Positions 57,015-64,000 of a stretch of 64,000 nt of DNA are shown in pieces (positions within the stretch are counted from its first letter, which is position 1; each line of letters opens with the position of its first letter). The DNA lies in contig NZ_JAHLQA010000044.1 in the NCBI RefSeq assembly GCF_018918125.1, positions 40,455-104,454 of the forward strand. The letters are read 5' to 3'. The notes below the pieces were generated by a model. The model saw nothing but the letters and a program-made list of their open reading frames with translations, was not told the origin of the DNA and did no database searches. The translations under genes were made by a program, and so were the position numbers. This stretch comes from Blautia sp. MSJ-19 (GTDB lineage: Bacteria > Bacillota > Clostridia > Lachnospirales > Lachnospiraceae).

Positions 57015-57395
57015 TTACAGAAACTGGCTGAATTCTATTTTCTCTTCATTCGGTCCTTTGATCGTGAAGAAACGGACACCATTATCCCAGAATGGAAGAA
57101 AATGAATCTCGTCCTGCAGTGTATTCATATTTTTATCGCAGATTTCCTTATAAACCTGCTCAATATCTGTGACATCGATCGCAACATGCTCAATGGCACC
57201 GATTTTTCCAGCTGCATCCTCCGACTCATAAACTTCCATAACCAGATTGTGCATTTTGAGAAAACACACCCTCGCGCCGTCATTCACTGTCTCAAACGCA
57301 GCCTCAAATCCAAGATCCTCATAAAACTTTTTTGTTGCATCCATATCTTTCGTAGGAATTCCTACGTGCTGGATTCCTGTTGCATAGTCTTTCAT
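57015..57395 (-). CDS. VOC family protein (glyoxalase/dioxygenase fold)
   Basis: A 126-residue protein with two beta-alpha-beta-beta-beta modules. GIQHVGIPTKDMDATKKFYED at the start (read as QHVGIPTKDMDATKKFY) has the first metal His; MEVYES holds the Glu; GAIEHVAIDVTD near 68 the second His; and EKIEFSQ the last Glu. The metal site is thus complete, as in lactoylglutathione lyase and methylmalonyl-CoA epimerase. Substrate not evident. AAAGGAG precedes the ATG. Confidence 0.88.
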   Translation of the reverse strand: MKDYATGIQHVGIPTKDMDATKKFYEDLGFEAAFETVNDGARVCFLKMHNLVMEVYESEDAAGKIGAIEHVAIDVTDIEQVYKEICDKNMNTLQDEIHFLPFWDNGVRFFTIKGPNEEKIEFSQFL

Positions 57396-57455
57396 CCCGA
57401 TTGCTCCTTTGTTTTTTCTTCATATTAACAGTTATTACTATCTTTTTCCAATATA

Positions 57456-57490
57456 CAAAAAGCACCGATTTATAAAAAACCAGTGCTTTA
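57456..57490 (-). terminator. Terminator of the tRNA-Gly gene
   Basis: AAAGCACTGG pairs with CGGTGCTTT on the minus strand with a T/A-rich loop and TTTTTG after it; it begins about 14 bases after the tRNA. Confidence 0.75.
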
Positions 57491-57503
57491 TCGCAACAAA
57501 AAA

Positions 57504-57574
57504 AGCGGGTGATGGGAATCGAACCCACGTATCCAGCTTGGAAGGCTGGTGTTCTACCATTGAACTACACCCGC
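57504..57574 (-). tRNA. tRNA-Gly (anticodon TCC)
   Basis: The minus strand folds as a full cloverleaf: acceptor GCGGGTG/CACCCGC with U73 discriminator, D-arm GTTC/GAAC, anticodon stem CCAGC/GCTGG with loop CTTCCAA (anticodon TCC), and T-arm with TTCGATT loop. CCA is not encoded. It reads GGA and GGG codons. Confidence 0.97.
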
Positions 57575-57592
57575 ATCTGTAATGCATTTACT

Positions 57593-57620
57593 ATAATACC
57601 ATATTTTACAGAAAATGCAA
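57593..57620 (-). promoter_or_regulatory. tRNA-Gly promoter
   Basis: Minus strand: TTGCAT (57615-57620), 16 bases, TATTAT (57593-57598), 18 bases before the mature 5' end. Confidence 0.65.
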
Positions 57621-57674
57621 GCAGAATTTTAAAAATTTTTTATATTTTTGTATTTGTATATATTGTTTGTGTTT

Positions 57675-58388
57675 TTAATACTCTACACCTGCCGCCTCGG
57701 TCATCTTCTTCATGAACAGATGATTAAACAACGCGATCACACGTCCAACGCCAAGTACCGCAACAACGGTTCCAATCCCCACTCCAACCAGCTTATGTGC
57801 AAAAATTATTCCCACACTGATGGTAATACAGATGTTAAAAAGGTCAAAACAGTTCTTGGTAAAACCAACCGGTTTGTGGATAAAGTCCGCGATCGCCTGT
57901 ACGATACCGTCGCCTGGATTTGGAATGATGCGCATATTCAGAGACATTGCCGCTCCGATTCCTGTGCAGATAATGCCTCCTGCCAGAACAAGAAGCTGTG
58001 AAGCAAATCCATGTGATGGTGCCGGGATCCACGCAGAAAACAGATTCATAAATCTGGTAAAGATCAGACTCAGCGGAAGCTGCAGAAGATCCATTCCAAG
58101 GATAAGAGGAAGTGATTTCCTCGCCGCTGGTTTTAATGCTGTGCTTTCCTTCGCCGCCTCCCTGCGATTCCAGATCGTATGCAGGATCATTTCCACAATC
58201 ACAAAAACTGTATACAGTACAAATGTCATGTTGCCAAAATTGAAATTCCATATAGTAGAAATACTATAAGATACCGAGATGATCGGCGAAACGCCAAGCC
58301 CTGATTTCGTATTCAGAATGATTCCCAACGCCAGGACAAGAAGCCCCACAACGTAGAAAATCACCCGTAAAGTTGAACTCTTTTTCAT
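57675..58388 (-). CDS. YczE/YitT-like membrane protein
   Basis: A 237-residue protein with about six membrane helices. FYVVGLLVLALGIILNTKSGLGVSPI (read as GLLVLALGIILNTKSGLG) at the start and NPGDGIVQAIADF near 160 are typical of the YczE family, whose role is unknown; in Bacillus yczE is needed for surfactin production. Basic C-terminus, no domains beyond the membrane region. Its promoter overlaps a 12-bp inverted repeat, so it is probably regulated by a DNA-binding protein not encoded here. Confidence 0.8.
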   Translation of the reverse strand: MKKSSTLRVIFYVVGLLVLALGIILNTKSGLGVSPIISVSYSISTIWNFNFGNMTFVLYTVFVIVEMILHTIWNRREAAKESTALKPAARKSLPLILGMDLLQLPLSLIFTRFMNLFSAWIPAPSHGFASQLLVLAGGIICTGIGAAMSLNMRIIPNPGDGIVQAIADFIHKPVGFTKNCFDLFNICITISVGIIFAHKLVGVGIGTVVAVLGVGRVIALFNHLFMKKMTEAAGVEY

Positions 58389-58414
58389 TTATATCCTCTC
58401 ACTTTCCGGGGATT

Positions 58415-58462
58415 ATCTTAGCACAAAATCCCGCATATATCAAACAAAGATGATATATGCGG
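58415..58462 (-). promoter_or_regulatory. YczE-like gene promoter with 12-bp inverted repeat
   Basis: Minus strand: TTGATA (58438-58443), 17 bases, TAAGAT (58415-58420). CCGCATATATCA (58431-58442) and TGATATATGCGG (58451-58462) are perfect complements 8 bases apart, overlapping the -35; a likely operator. Confidence 0.65.
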
Positions 58463-58480
58463 TAACCTGTCTATAGACAA

Positions 58481-58508
58481 AAAAACCGGGATCCTTTCGG
58501 ATCCCGGC
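58481..58508 (-). terminator. Terminator of the Hsp20 pair
   Basis: CCGGGATCC and GGATCCCGG form a perfect 9-bp stem with a 4-base loop, followed on the minus strand by TTTTTTTG. Confidence 0.9.
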
Positions 58509-58541
58509 CATATATATGGGGGGAGAATAAGCAATGGAGGT

Positions 58542-58994
58542 TTAACCTTCGATTGCGATGTAACCATTCTTCTCAACGGCTTTCGGTGCTTTCTTCGGAA
58601 CAGAAAGTTTCAGAATACCGTCTTCATATTTCGCGTGGATATCTTCCTCGCTGACTGCATCACCAACATAGAAGCTTCTGCTTAAGGTTCCTGCATAACG
58701 TTCACGTCTGATGTAGTTGCCTTCCTTATCTTTCTCATCTTTGTCAAGACCTTTGGCTGCTGCCAGTGTCAGATAACCATCTTTCAGCTGAACCTTGATC
58801 TCATCTTTCTTAAATCCCGGAAGATCGACATCCAGTTCATAGCTGCCATCTGTTTCACGGATATCTGTTTTCATCATGTTCTGTGCATGTTTACCATAAA
58901 GTGGATTCTTCTTGCCCCAAAACTCATCGTTAAACGGGAAGTTCATCCAATCATCATCAAATAAGTTTTCTCCAAAAATACTAGGCATTAACAT
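58542..58994 (-). CDS. Hsp20/alpha-crystallin small heat shock protein, second copy
   Basis: A 150-residue ATP-independent holdase. The alpha-crystallin domain (about 43-140) has DIRETDGSYELDVDLPGFKKDE-type opening (seen as YELDVDLPGFKKDEIKV) and the A-x-x-x-n-G-v-L motif ADYEDGILKLSVP-like KYEDGILKLSVP near 125. Its first residues MLMPSIFGENLFDD are almost the same as in the gene upstream, and so is its ribosome-binding region, pointing to a tandem duplication. No promoter is obvious in the 81-base gap, so it is likely co-transcribed from the CIRCE promoter. Confidence 0.95.
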   Translation of the reverse strand: MLMPSIFGENLFDDDWMNFPFNDEFWGKKNPLYGKHAQNMMKTDIRETDGSYELDVDLPGFKKDEIKVQLKDGYLTLAAAKGLDKDEKDKEGNYIRRERYAGTLSRSFYVGDAVSEEDIHAKYEDGILKLSVPKKAPKAVEKNGYIAIEG

Positions 58995-59075
58995 AAGTCA
59001 TCTCTCCTTTTCATGACAAACAAATAATTTATATAAAAGTCTTTCAACTGTTGTTTTTCAAATCATCTTTCTTCA

Positions 59076-59534
59076 TTATTCAATGGTAATATATTTCGGA
59101 TCATTGGAAACTGGTTTTGCTTCTTTTTTCGGAACAAACAGTTTCAGGATACCGTGTTTGTATTCACCTTTAATGTCTTCCTGTGTAACATCTTCACCTA
59201 CATAAAAGCTTCTCTCGCATGCTCCTGCATAACGTTCACGTCTGATGTAACGTCCTGTCTTCTTGTCATCCTGTTCTTCATCAAGGCCTTTGGCTGCGCT
59301 GACGGTCAGATAACCATCTTTCAATGCTACCTTAACTTCATCTTTCTTGAATCCAGGTACATCAATTACCAGTTCGTAACCCTCTTTGGTTTCTTTGATA
59401 TCTGTTTTCAGAAGGTTCTGTGCTCTGTGTCCGTACAGCTTCTTCTCTGCTTTCTTCCCATCTTTGTCATCGTAATAGAACGGTGTAAAGAAATCATCAA
59501 ATAAACTTTCTCCAAAAATACTAGGCATTAACAT
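59076..59534 (-). CDS. Hsp20/alpha-crystallin small heat shock protein, first copy
   Basis: A 152-residue paralogue. It begins MLMPSIFGESLFDDFF; the crystallin domain carries YELVIDVPGFKKDEVKV near 55, RRERYAGACERSFYVGED near 100 and KHGILKLFVPKK near 130. The two copies differ mainly in the N-terminal arm (residues 14-35), which in this family determines oligomer size and clients. It is first behind the CIRCE-bearing promoter, so HrcA control is expected. Confidence 0.95.
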   Translation of the reverse strand: MLMPSIFGESLFDDFFTPFYYDDKDGKKAEKKLYGHRAQNLLKTDIKETKEGYELVIDVPGFKKDEVKVALKDGYLTVSAAKGLDEEQDDKKTGRYIRRERYAGACERSFYVGEDVTQEDIKGEYKHGILKLFVPKKEAKPVSNDPKYITIE

Positions 59535-59667
59535 AAGTCATCTCTCCTTTTTCTCTATAATCTATATCAACTAAATATTAAGTACTGAACTCGGTCGGTA
59601 GAAAGACATCTAAGAGATTTTCTTCAATCTTCTTATCTCTTTATCCCTCTTCCTTTGTTCTAGTTGT

Positions 59668-59710
59668 AATATAACACTTGTTGTTAGCACTGTCAAGAGG
59701 TGAGTGCTAA
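59668..59710 (-). promoter_or_regulatory. Hsp20 promoter with CIRCE element (HrcA operator)
   Basis: Minus strand: TTGACA (59691-59696), 17 bases, TATATT (59668-59673). CIRCE at 59684-59710: TTAGCACTG-N9-GAGTGCTAA, one mismatch from the consensus, overlapping the -35. HrcA binding here would repress both Hsp20 genes. Confidence 0.9.
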
Positions 59711-59816
59711 TTATTTTGTGAACTCTTTGTGAACTTTCCAGCAACACCTTGATTTTACTGGCTTTGCGGCATCTTTGACTTTTGTTATTTTTTCCCTTTT
59801 TTGGTGTTTTTAGTGG

Positions 59817-59858
59817 TTTGACACCAATTTGACACCAATTTTTATTTTTTGGGTGTCA
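59817..59858. repeat. Tandem TTTGACACCAA repeat with nearby inverted copy
   Basis: TTTGACACCAA is repeated exactly at 59817-59827 and 59828-59838; GGTGTCA at 59852-59858, over the integrase stop, is its inverse. It lies at the end of the integrase remnant, where an attachment site or arm-type sites would be. Confidence 0.5.
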
Positions 59859-60120
59859 GCTATTTACTATGTTTTCCAGTCCTGTAATTTCACTCTCGAT
59901 TCTGGACATTTCACTTACATGGTTGTATACGTCCATTGTTACGTCTATGTGGGCGTGTCCCATAATATATTGAAGAACTTTTTCGTCTATTCTCTTTTCT
60001 GCCATTCTGGTACAAGCCGTATGTCGCATAATGTGAGCGGATACCTTTGGTAACAATTCAGCATTTCTATGTTCAGTCTTTGCAATTTGAACTTCTTTTT
60101 TGTTATATGCGTCTAATCTC
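59856..60120 (-). pseudogene. Tn916-type integrase, C-terminal fragment
   Basis: The last 80-odd residues of a tyrosine recombinase: YNKKEVQIAKTEHRN, VSAHIMRHTACTRMAE with His and Arg of the active site, YIMGHAHIDVTMDVYNHV with His and nucleophile Tyr. The wording is very close to the Tn916 integrase. Everything before about 60120 belongs to an ardA gene in another frame, so about 300 residues have been deleted. It cannot recombine. Confidence 0.85.
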
Positions 60121-60291
60121 CATCGGGAAGTTGTCCGTATCATGGATTGCGTATTCTTCGTACTCTGCATTTAAGCCGATACGTTCTGCAATCACTTCTT
60201 CGTCCAACGGAAAAGAGAGCCAGTCCCCGACCAGTTCTCCATCATTGTACTTGCCAAGATTGGCTATATAGACTTGCATATCATCAATCAT
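60115..60291 (-). pseudogene. Antirestriction protein ArdA, N-terminal fragment
   Basis: The first ~58 residues of ArdA: MQVYIANLGKYNDGELVG and AERIGLNAEYEEYAIHD. ArdA mimics B-DNA and blocks type I restriction; the complete protein has about 165 residues in three domains, of which only the first remains. It is joined to the integrase tail by deletion. Start at 60291 overlaps the end of the previous gene by ATGA. Confidence 0.85.
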
Positions 60292-60620
60292 AAGCGGTTC
60301 ACTTCCTTTCGGTTGTATTCATAAAATCTGCCATAAGAAACACCGCCACAATAGGGAATCAACTCTTTATAAGCTTACTGAACTTCTGGCGATAAATCCG
60401 TATAGGCAAAGTACAGCTTGTTTAATCGTCTGACAGAAGTTGTCCTTACAATATCGCCAGCAAAGGGGAGCTTCATATCTGTGATTTGATAATCGTCACT
60501 GTCTACTCCCACACCGAGCAGGTCACGGAACAGCTCAGAATCAATGGGTAAATCAAACCAGCGAGAGGTTTTATCCTCTGCTGATTTGGTCGTTTCAATC
60601 AATACGCTACATTCTTCCAT
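60288..60620 (-). pseudogene. Second ArdA-like gene interrupted by an in-frame stop
   Basis: ATG at 60620 follows AAAGGAC. The frame reads TSRWFDLPIDSELFRDLLG and DDYQITDMKLPFAGDI, resembling the N-terminal region of ArdA-like proteins of Tn916-type elements. It meets TAA at 60375-60377 after 81 codons. In the same frame it continues AYKELIPYCGGVSYGRFYEY to TGA at 60288-60290, which overlaps the next start as ATGA. One nonsense change therefore explains the short product; the remainder is still in frame. Either an 81-residue truncated protein is made or the gene is dead. Confidence 0.65.
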
Positions 60621-60701
60621 CGTAATTCAGTCCTTTCTTCTAATTTTGAGCATGAAAAAAACAGTCGATCATAAATGAAAGACTGCTTTAAATCATATCC
60701 T

Positions 60702-61031
60702 TTATTGCTTTGTGTGGAGATTTAACTGATTGTCTATGTCCCGTCCGGCATACATTACTCTAAGTATTGTTACAACTTTTTTATCGCTGTCCGGAATATA
60801 AAGTACCACATAATTATCTACTGGTAATACACGAAGTCCACGGCTTTTCCACGGTTCTTTTTCATATTTTCGATAACGCTCCGGCATCGTATCCAGACTT
60901 AATATCTGTTCTTCCAGACGGTCAAGCTGTCCGCTTGCATTTTCCGGCGATTGTAATTCAAAAGCAATATATTCAAAAATCCCTCTCAAATCACTGTCAA
61001 CCTGTTCGGATACTTCTACTTCATATATCAT
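60702..61031 (-). CDS. RelE/ParE family toxin
   Basis: A 109-residue toxin of a type II pair. SEQVDSDLRGIFEYIAFEL near residue 8 and VLPVDNYVVLYIPDSDKKVVTILRVMYAGRDI near the end (core VDNYVVLYIPD, VTILRVMYAGRDI) have the ParE/RelE fold pattern. RelE members cleave mRNA in the ribosome, ParE members block gyrase; the missing RelE catalytic basic/His set by eye leaves this open. Its start overlaps the antitoxin stop by 4 bases. Confidence 0.9.
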   Translation of the reverse strand: MIYEVEVSEQVDSDLRGIFEYIAFELQSPENASGQLDRLEEQILSLDTMPERYRKYEKEPWKSRGLRVLPVDNYVVLYIPDSDKKVVTILRVMYAGRDIDNQLNLHTKQ

Positions 61032-61336
61032 AAGCCATAATCCTTGCGAATGTCAGCAAAGGCTTTCTTCGCATTTTTTGTCCGTCCAGCTTGCATATCT
61101 GCATATCCTTTCTCCAATTCTTCATTGAACTCTGCTTCTGATAATGTGCTGATGTCAACAGGTCTGGCAGATGGTATTTTTACTTCAAACGGAAGTCCTC
61201 TCTGTAAGATAATCTGTTTGTAAAACATATTGATAGCACTGGAAGCAGGGATACCAAGTGTAGACAGGATACTTTCTGCTTTTTCTTTGACATCTGGTTC
61301 AATCCTTGCATATAAATTTGCTGATTTTGTAGCCAT
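61028..61336 (-). CDS. RelB/DinJ family antitoxin
   Basis: A 102-residue ribbon-helix-helix protein. ANLYARIEPDVKEKAESIL near residue 5 is the DNA-binding strand and helix; LGIPASSAINMFYKQI is the second helix. The acidic, flexible tail (60-102) would neutralize the toxin. ATG at 61336 follows AAGGAG; the toxin start overlaps the stop. As usual the complex probably represses its own promoter. Confidence 0.92.
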   Translation of the reverse strand: MATKSANLYARIEPDVKEKAESILSTLGIPASSAINMFYKQIILQRGLPFEVKIPSARPVDISTLSEAEFNEELEKGYADMQAGRTKNAKKAFADIRKDYGL

Positions 61337-61431
61337 ATAAAACATCTCCTTTCGTGAGTAGTGTTTCCATCTATCTTTATTATATGCAAATGTCCGCACA
61401 ATAGCAATACTAATTTTACGTTCCAATAACC

Positions 61432-61720
61432 TTATTGAATAACTGTAACAATACGGCTTTTACGCCGGACGAGATGATCCTGAAATGATTGAACTGCTTT
61501 TCTGGCTACCTTGTCCACTTCCAGAAGATGTTCTCCAATAGTGTCCTGCAGAAGCATGACCTGATACAGAGAATTTTTATGACTCTTCAGATAATCTCTG
61601 CGTAAGAATCCATACTTACCAGGCTGCTCCATCTGTTCACCGGATTTATAAGGAAAATTCGGAATCAGGTATCCATTTACATTCGTATACGTTATATAAA
61701 TAGGACACTGCTTTACAATA
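61432..61720 (-). pseudogene. TnpV-like protein, truncated
   Basis: GYLIPNFPYKSGEQ, GKYGFLRRDYLKSHKN and IGEHLLEVDKVARKAVQSF match the N-terminal two thirds of TnpV (compare the copy at 7.0 kb). The conserved C-terminal W-x-x-x-M-N-N-I-R part is missing and the frame ends in unrelated residues. The upstream part of the open frame runs into the bioB control region and is not real. Confidence 0.7.
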
Positions 61721-61762
61721 CCAGACAAAATGACTGATGCCCCGGAAAGCCTATAAATCAAC

Positions 61763-61819
61763 AAATTGTAAACCTTTTTTATTGCCTGGTTGACAATTTG
61801 CGCTTTTATATGTTAAAGT
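61763..61819 (+). promoter_or_regulatory. bioB promoter with BirA operator
   Basis: AAATTGTAAACC (61763-61774), 13 bases, GGTTGACAATTT (61788-61799) is an inverted repeat with one mismatch, matching the BirA boxes of Firmicutes. The -35 TTGACA (61790-61795) is inside its right arm; TAAAGT (61814-61819) is the -10 at 18 bases. Biotin would thus repress bioB. Confidence 0.85.
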
Positions 61820-61903
61820 GATATCCATACAAAAAAATCAAGAGGCTTTCTCCCCGTGCCTGAAGGCAATGGGGTCTGCCTGTGACAAAGGAAAGGAAAA
61901 TTT

Positions 61904-62875
61904 ATGAATTCCGAATTATATGAAAAAGATGCATCTGCTCTTTCCAGAGAAGATGCGATCGCCATTTTGAATACTCCTGACGAAGAACTGGATGCACTGA
62001 TCGAGCGTGCGAAGAGTTTACGATATCAATATAAGGGAAACCGTGTAAGCATTCATATTCTTACCAATGCCCGCAGCGGAAACTGTTCCCAGGATTGTGC
62101 TTACTGTGCACAGTCATGTCGCTCCACTGCAAATATTGATAAATACAAATGGGTAGATGAAGATAAGCTGTACCAGGATAATGACTTCGTAAACGATTAT
62201 CATTTATCCAGACACTGCATCGGTCTGAGCGGTATGAAATTTACAGATAAAGAAATCGAAGAACTTGCCCGCCGGATCCGTAAGATGAAAGAGCACGGAA
62301 CGCATCTCTGCTGCTCCATCGGTTTTCTGACAGAAAAACAGGCCAGAATGCTCAAAGAAGCCGGTCTGGACCGAATAAATCACAATCTGAACAGCAGTCG
62401 TTCCTATTATCATAACATCTGCAGTACACACACTTTTGAACAGCGCGTGCAGAATATCCACATGCTTCAGGGACTTGGATTCGAAATCTGCAGCGGCGGG
62501 ATCATTGGCATGGGCGAAAGTAAGGAAGATGTAGTTGACATGCTTCTCGAACTGCGTGAAATCCAGCCGGAAGCACTGCCGATCAACTTCCTCCTGCCGA
62601 TCAAAGGAACCCCTCTTGGCGACGCTGATATCTCCGTTCTGACAACCGAATACTGCATGAAAGTCCTCTGTCTTGCAAGACTTCTTGTGCCAAAAGCAGA
62701 TATCCGCTGTGCCGCCGGAAGAGAAGTATACTTTAAAGGAGAAGAAAAGAAACTGCTCAGTGTGGTTGATTCTATCTTTGCCTCAGGTTATCTGACAGAA
62801 GGCGGTCAGGGAATCGAAGATACTCTGAAAACTATCACGGATGCAGGATTTACCTATGAGATTGAATCCGCATAA
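61904..62875 (+). CDS. bioB: Biotin synthase
   Basis: A 323-residue radical SAM enzyme that inserts sulfur into dethiobiotin. The 4Fe-4S motif is Cys61-x3-Cys65-x2-Cys68 in GNCSQDCAYCAQS; NHNLNSSRSYY near 155 and GGIIGMGES near 200 are further BioB signatures, and RCAAGRE near 267 holds the Arg of the auxiliary cluster. GGAAAGG precedes the ATG. No other biotin genes adjoin, and the gene stands alone beside transposon remnants. Confidence 0.92.
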   Translation: MNSELYEKDASALSREDAIAILNTPDEELDALIERAKSLRYQYKGNRVSIHILTNARSGNCSQDCAYCAQSCRSTANIDKYKWVDEDKLYQDNDFVNDYHLSRHCIGLSGMKFTDKEIEELARRIRKMKEHGTHLCCSIGFLTEKQARMLKEAGLDRINHNLNSSRSYYHNICSTHTFEQRVQNIHMLQGLGFEICSGGIIGMGESKEDVVDMLLELREIQPEALPINFLLPIKGTPLGDADISVLTTEYCMKVLCLARLLVPKADIRCAAGREVYFKGEEKKLLSVVDSIFASGYLTEGGQGIEDTLKTITDAGFTYEIESA

Positions 62876-62897
62876 CTGCCAGACTTTACAAGGATGA

Positions 62898-63818
62898 TTA
62901 CTTCGCCGCCGCATTTGCATCAGCCTGAAGCTGATCGATAGTATCCATACATTCATCTACAGACTGACCGCCAAGCAGGTCACGGACAACCTCACAGGTA
63001 TTTCCCCACAGTTCCATATTGATCGATGGATTTGTAGAAGAAACAGTACGGCCGGCATCAATATCATCTACAAAATCTGCAACCGCAGGTTTGCTCTCCA
63101 TCGTGGTCGTCACGTCGGATCGACTCGGGAAGTTTCCTCCTCTTTCACAATAACGGCGGACACTTTCCGCAGATCCCAGAGCAGAGATCGCCCGCTTCGT
63201 ATCATCCAGATGTGCATCATCGGCAGGAACAATCATGCCTGTCGCATTTACAAGGGCCACCTGACCGTTGTCTGTTGGCAGACCAGTCACATGGAGGTCA
63301 AAATCATAATTATTCAGCTTACGTCCCTCTCCGGTTACAGCACCGGTAAAGCTGACCATAAAAGCAGACTCTCCGCCAAGGAAAGCATCTCTTTCCATAA
63401 AGGCTTCATATTCCAGAGCCTGTTCTGCATTGATATATCCATTGTCAATGCAGGTTTTCAGGAACTCAAATCCCGGACGCATATATTCACTCATCTTCGT
63501 AGTGCCATCATTCAGGTCAGCGATCAACTGATCTGTATCATCAGACTGATAAAAATCCGCAAATCCCTGTGTCAGAACAAAGCATTCCAGCCACCAGCGG
63601 TTTGCCGCCATTGGTGTCTCCATGCCATCAGCCTTCAGCTTCTCACAGCAGGCAAGAAATTCTTCCGGAGTATCCGGCATTTCAAGGTCATGTTCTTTCA
63701 GAATGTCATTATTGACGATCAGACCATAAGCGACATATTCCCACGGGAATGCCACCAGTTTTCCATCCACTGTCAGACTGGAGCGGACTGCCGGAAGCAG
63801 CTGATCAGCCAATGTCAT
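62898..63818 (-). pseudogene. ABC sugar transporter solute-binding protein, N-terminally truncated
   Basis: 306 residues of an extracellular solute-binding protein (family 1, sugar type): FPWEYVAYGLIVNNDIL, EEFLACCEKLKADGM, GESAFMVSFTG and NPSINMELWG. The signal peptide, lipobox Cys and about the first 120 residues are missing; stops occur in frame directly upstream and no ribosome-binding site precedes the first ATG. Without export it cannot work. No permease genes are present, so this is the remnant of a lost ABC operon. Confidence 0.75.
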
Positions 63819-63849
63819 TTAGTTAAGGCATTAAAGAGCTACTTCTTCC

Positions 63850-63889
63850 AGAGCAAGGTAGATAGAAATATGTACCTTGCTCTTTTTTT
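63850..63889 (+). terminator. Strong terminator
   Basis: AGAGCAAGGTA and TACCTTGCTCT form a perfect 11-bp stem followed by TTTTTTT. It faces plus-strand transcription, although the nearest plus-strand gene upstream is bioB, 1 kb away; it may have served a deleted gene. Confidence 0.85.
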
Positions 63890-63976
63890 GTAACTTTTTC
63901 TAAAAAACACTTGACAAATATCTGAAAATTTGCGGCGAAGCCCCTTGAATGTAATACATTTTAGGAGGTAACGTCT

Positions 63977-64000
63977 ATGATATTTGCAGAACGGGTAAAA
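63977..64000 (+). CDS. Start of a gene cut by the window end
   Basis: ATG at 63977 follows AGGAGG by 8 bases and reads MIFAERVK before the window ends. The beginning fits small XRE-type regulators, but eight residues are not enough to name it. A TTGACA lies at 63911-63916 without a convincing -10. Confidence 0.5.

Overview
The window looks like the chromosome of a spore-forming, strictly anaerobic Firmicute of the Lachnospiraceae (Blautia or a close relative; this is inference from gene content and moderate G+C, not from a search). Supporting signs are an L10-leader rplJL-rpoBC operon, SpoIIID, a flavodiiron protein, a fused FeoA-FeoB, an ethanolamine ammonia-lyase operon, a GH3 beta-glucosidase and several clostridial-type mobile elements.

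Layout. (1) 1-3.9 kb: end of a MATE transporter, a GH3 beta-glucosidase, a decayed GH43 glycosidase and an alpha/beta hydrolase. (2) 3.9-14.1 kb: accessory DNA. A broken large serine recombinase is followed by a MarR/MATE efflux pair whose promoter carries a perfect palindrome, then by a compact integrative mobilizable element: TnpV, MobV relaxase with an oriT-like stem-loop array, a DUF5348-type protein, VapE helicase, CHC2 primase, two very small genes, tyrosine integrase, excisionase-like protein and a divergent XRE regulator. The int/xis and XRE promoters share three TCAC-N4-GTGA operator copies. Beyond it lies a promoter-terminator unit that may make a small RNA or peptide. (3) 14.2-33.7 kb, mostly minus strand: rplJ-rplL-rpoB-rpoC and rpsL-rpsG-fusA-tuf, separated by a signalling insert: a membrane Ser/Thr kinase without PASTA repeats, a PP2C phosphatase, a 409-residue orphan, and on the other strand a small coiled-coil membrane protein and a membrane-anchored class A beta-lactamase-fold hydrolase. 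(4) 33.8-42 kb: two CDP-glycerol glycerophosphotransferase paralogues around a membrane acyltransferase (wall or cell-surface polymer), TSUP exporter, GNAT, a PLP aminotransferase, and spoIIID behind a sigma-E-like promoter. (5) 42-51 kb: eutA-eutB-eutC plus an APC permease without microcompartment genes and with a terminator in the leader; aldo/keto reductase with a MerR-type 19-bp-spacer promoter; AlkD; MscL with a C-terminal zinc ribbon; FtsW. (6) 51-59.7 kb: FeoAB, flavodiiron protein, EamA transporter, ThrH, VOC protein, tRNA-Gly(TCC), YczE-like protein and two tandem Hsp20 genes under a CIRCE-bearing promoter. (7) 59.8-64 kb: a collapsed Tn916-like remnant (integrase tail joined to ArdA, a second ArdA-like gene with an in-frame stop, RelB/RelE, a TnpV fragment) abutting bioB, which has a clear BirA operator; then a truncated ABC solute-binding protein and the first codons of another gene.

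The points most worth following up are the kinase/phosphatase/orphan module between the RNA polymerase and str operons, the oriT and iteron-like arrays of the mobilizable element, the cryptic unit at 13.7-14.04 kb, the attenuated eut leader, and the MscL zinc-ribbon fusion. Family names come from recognition of motifs; no database search was run.
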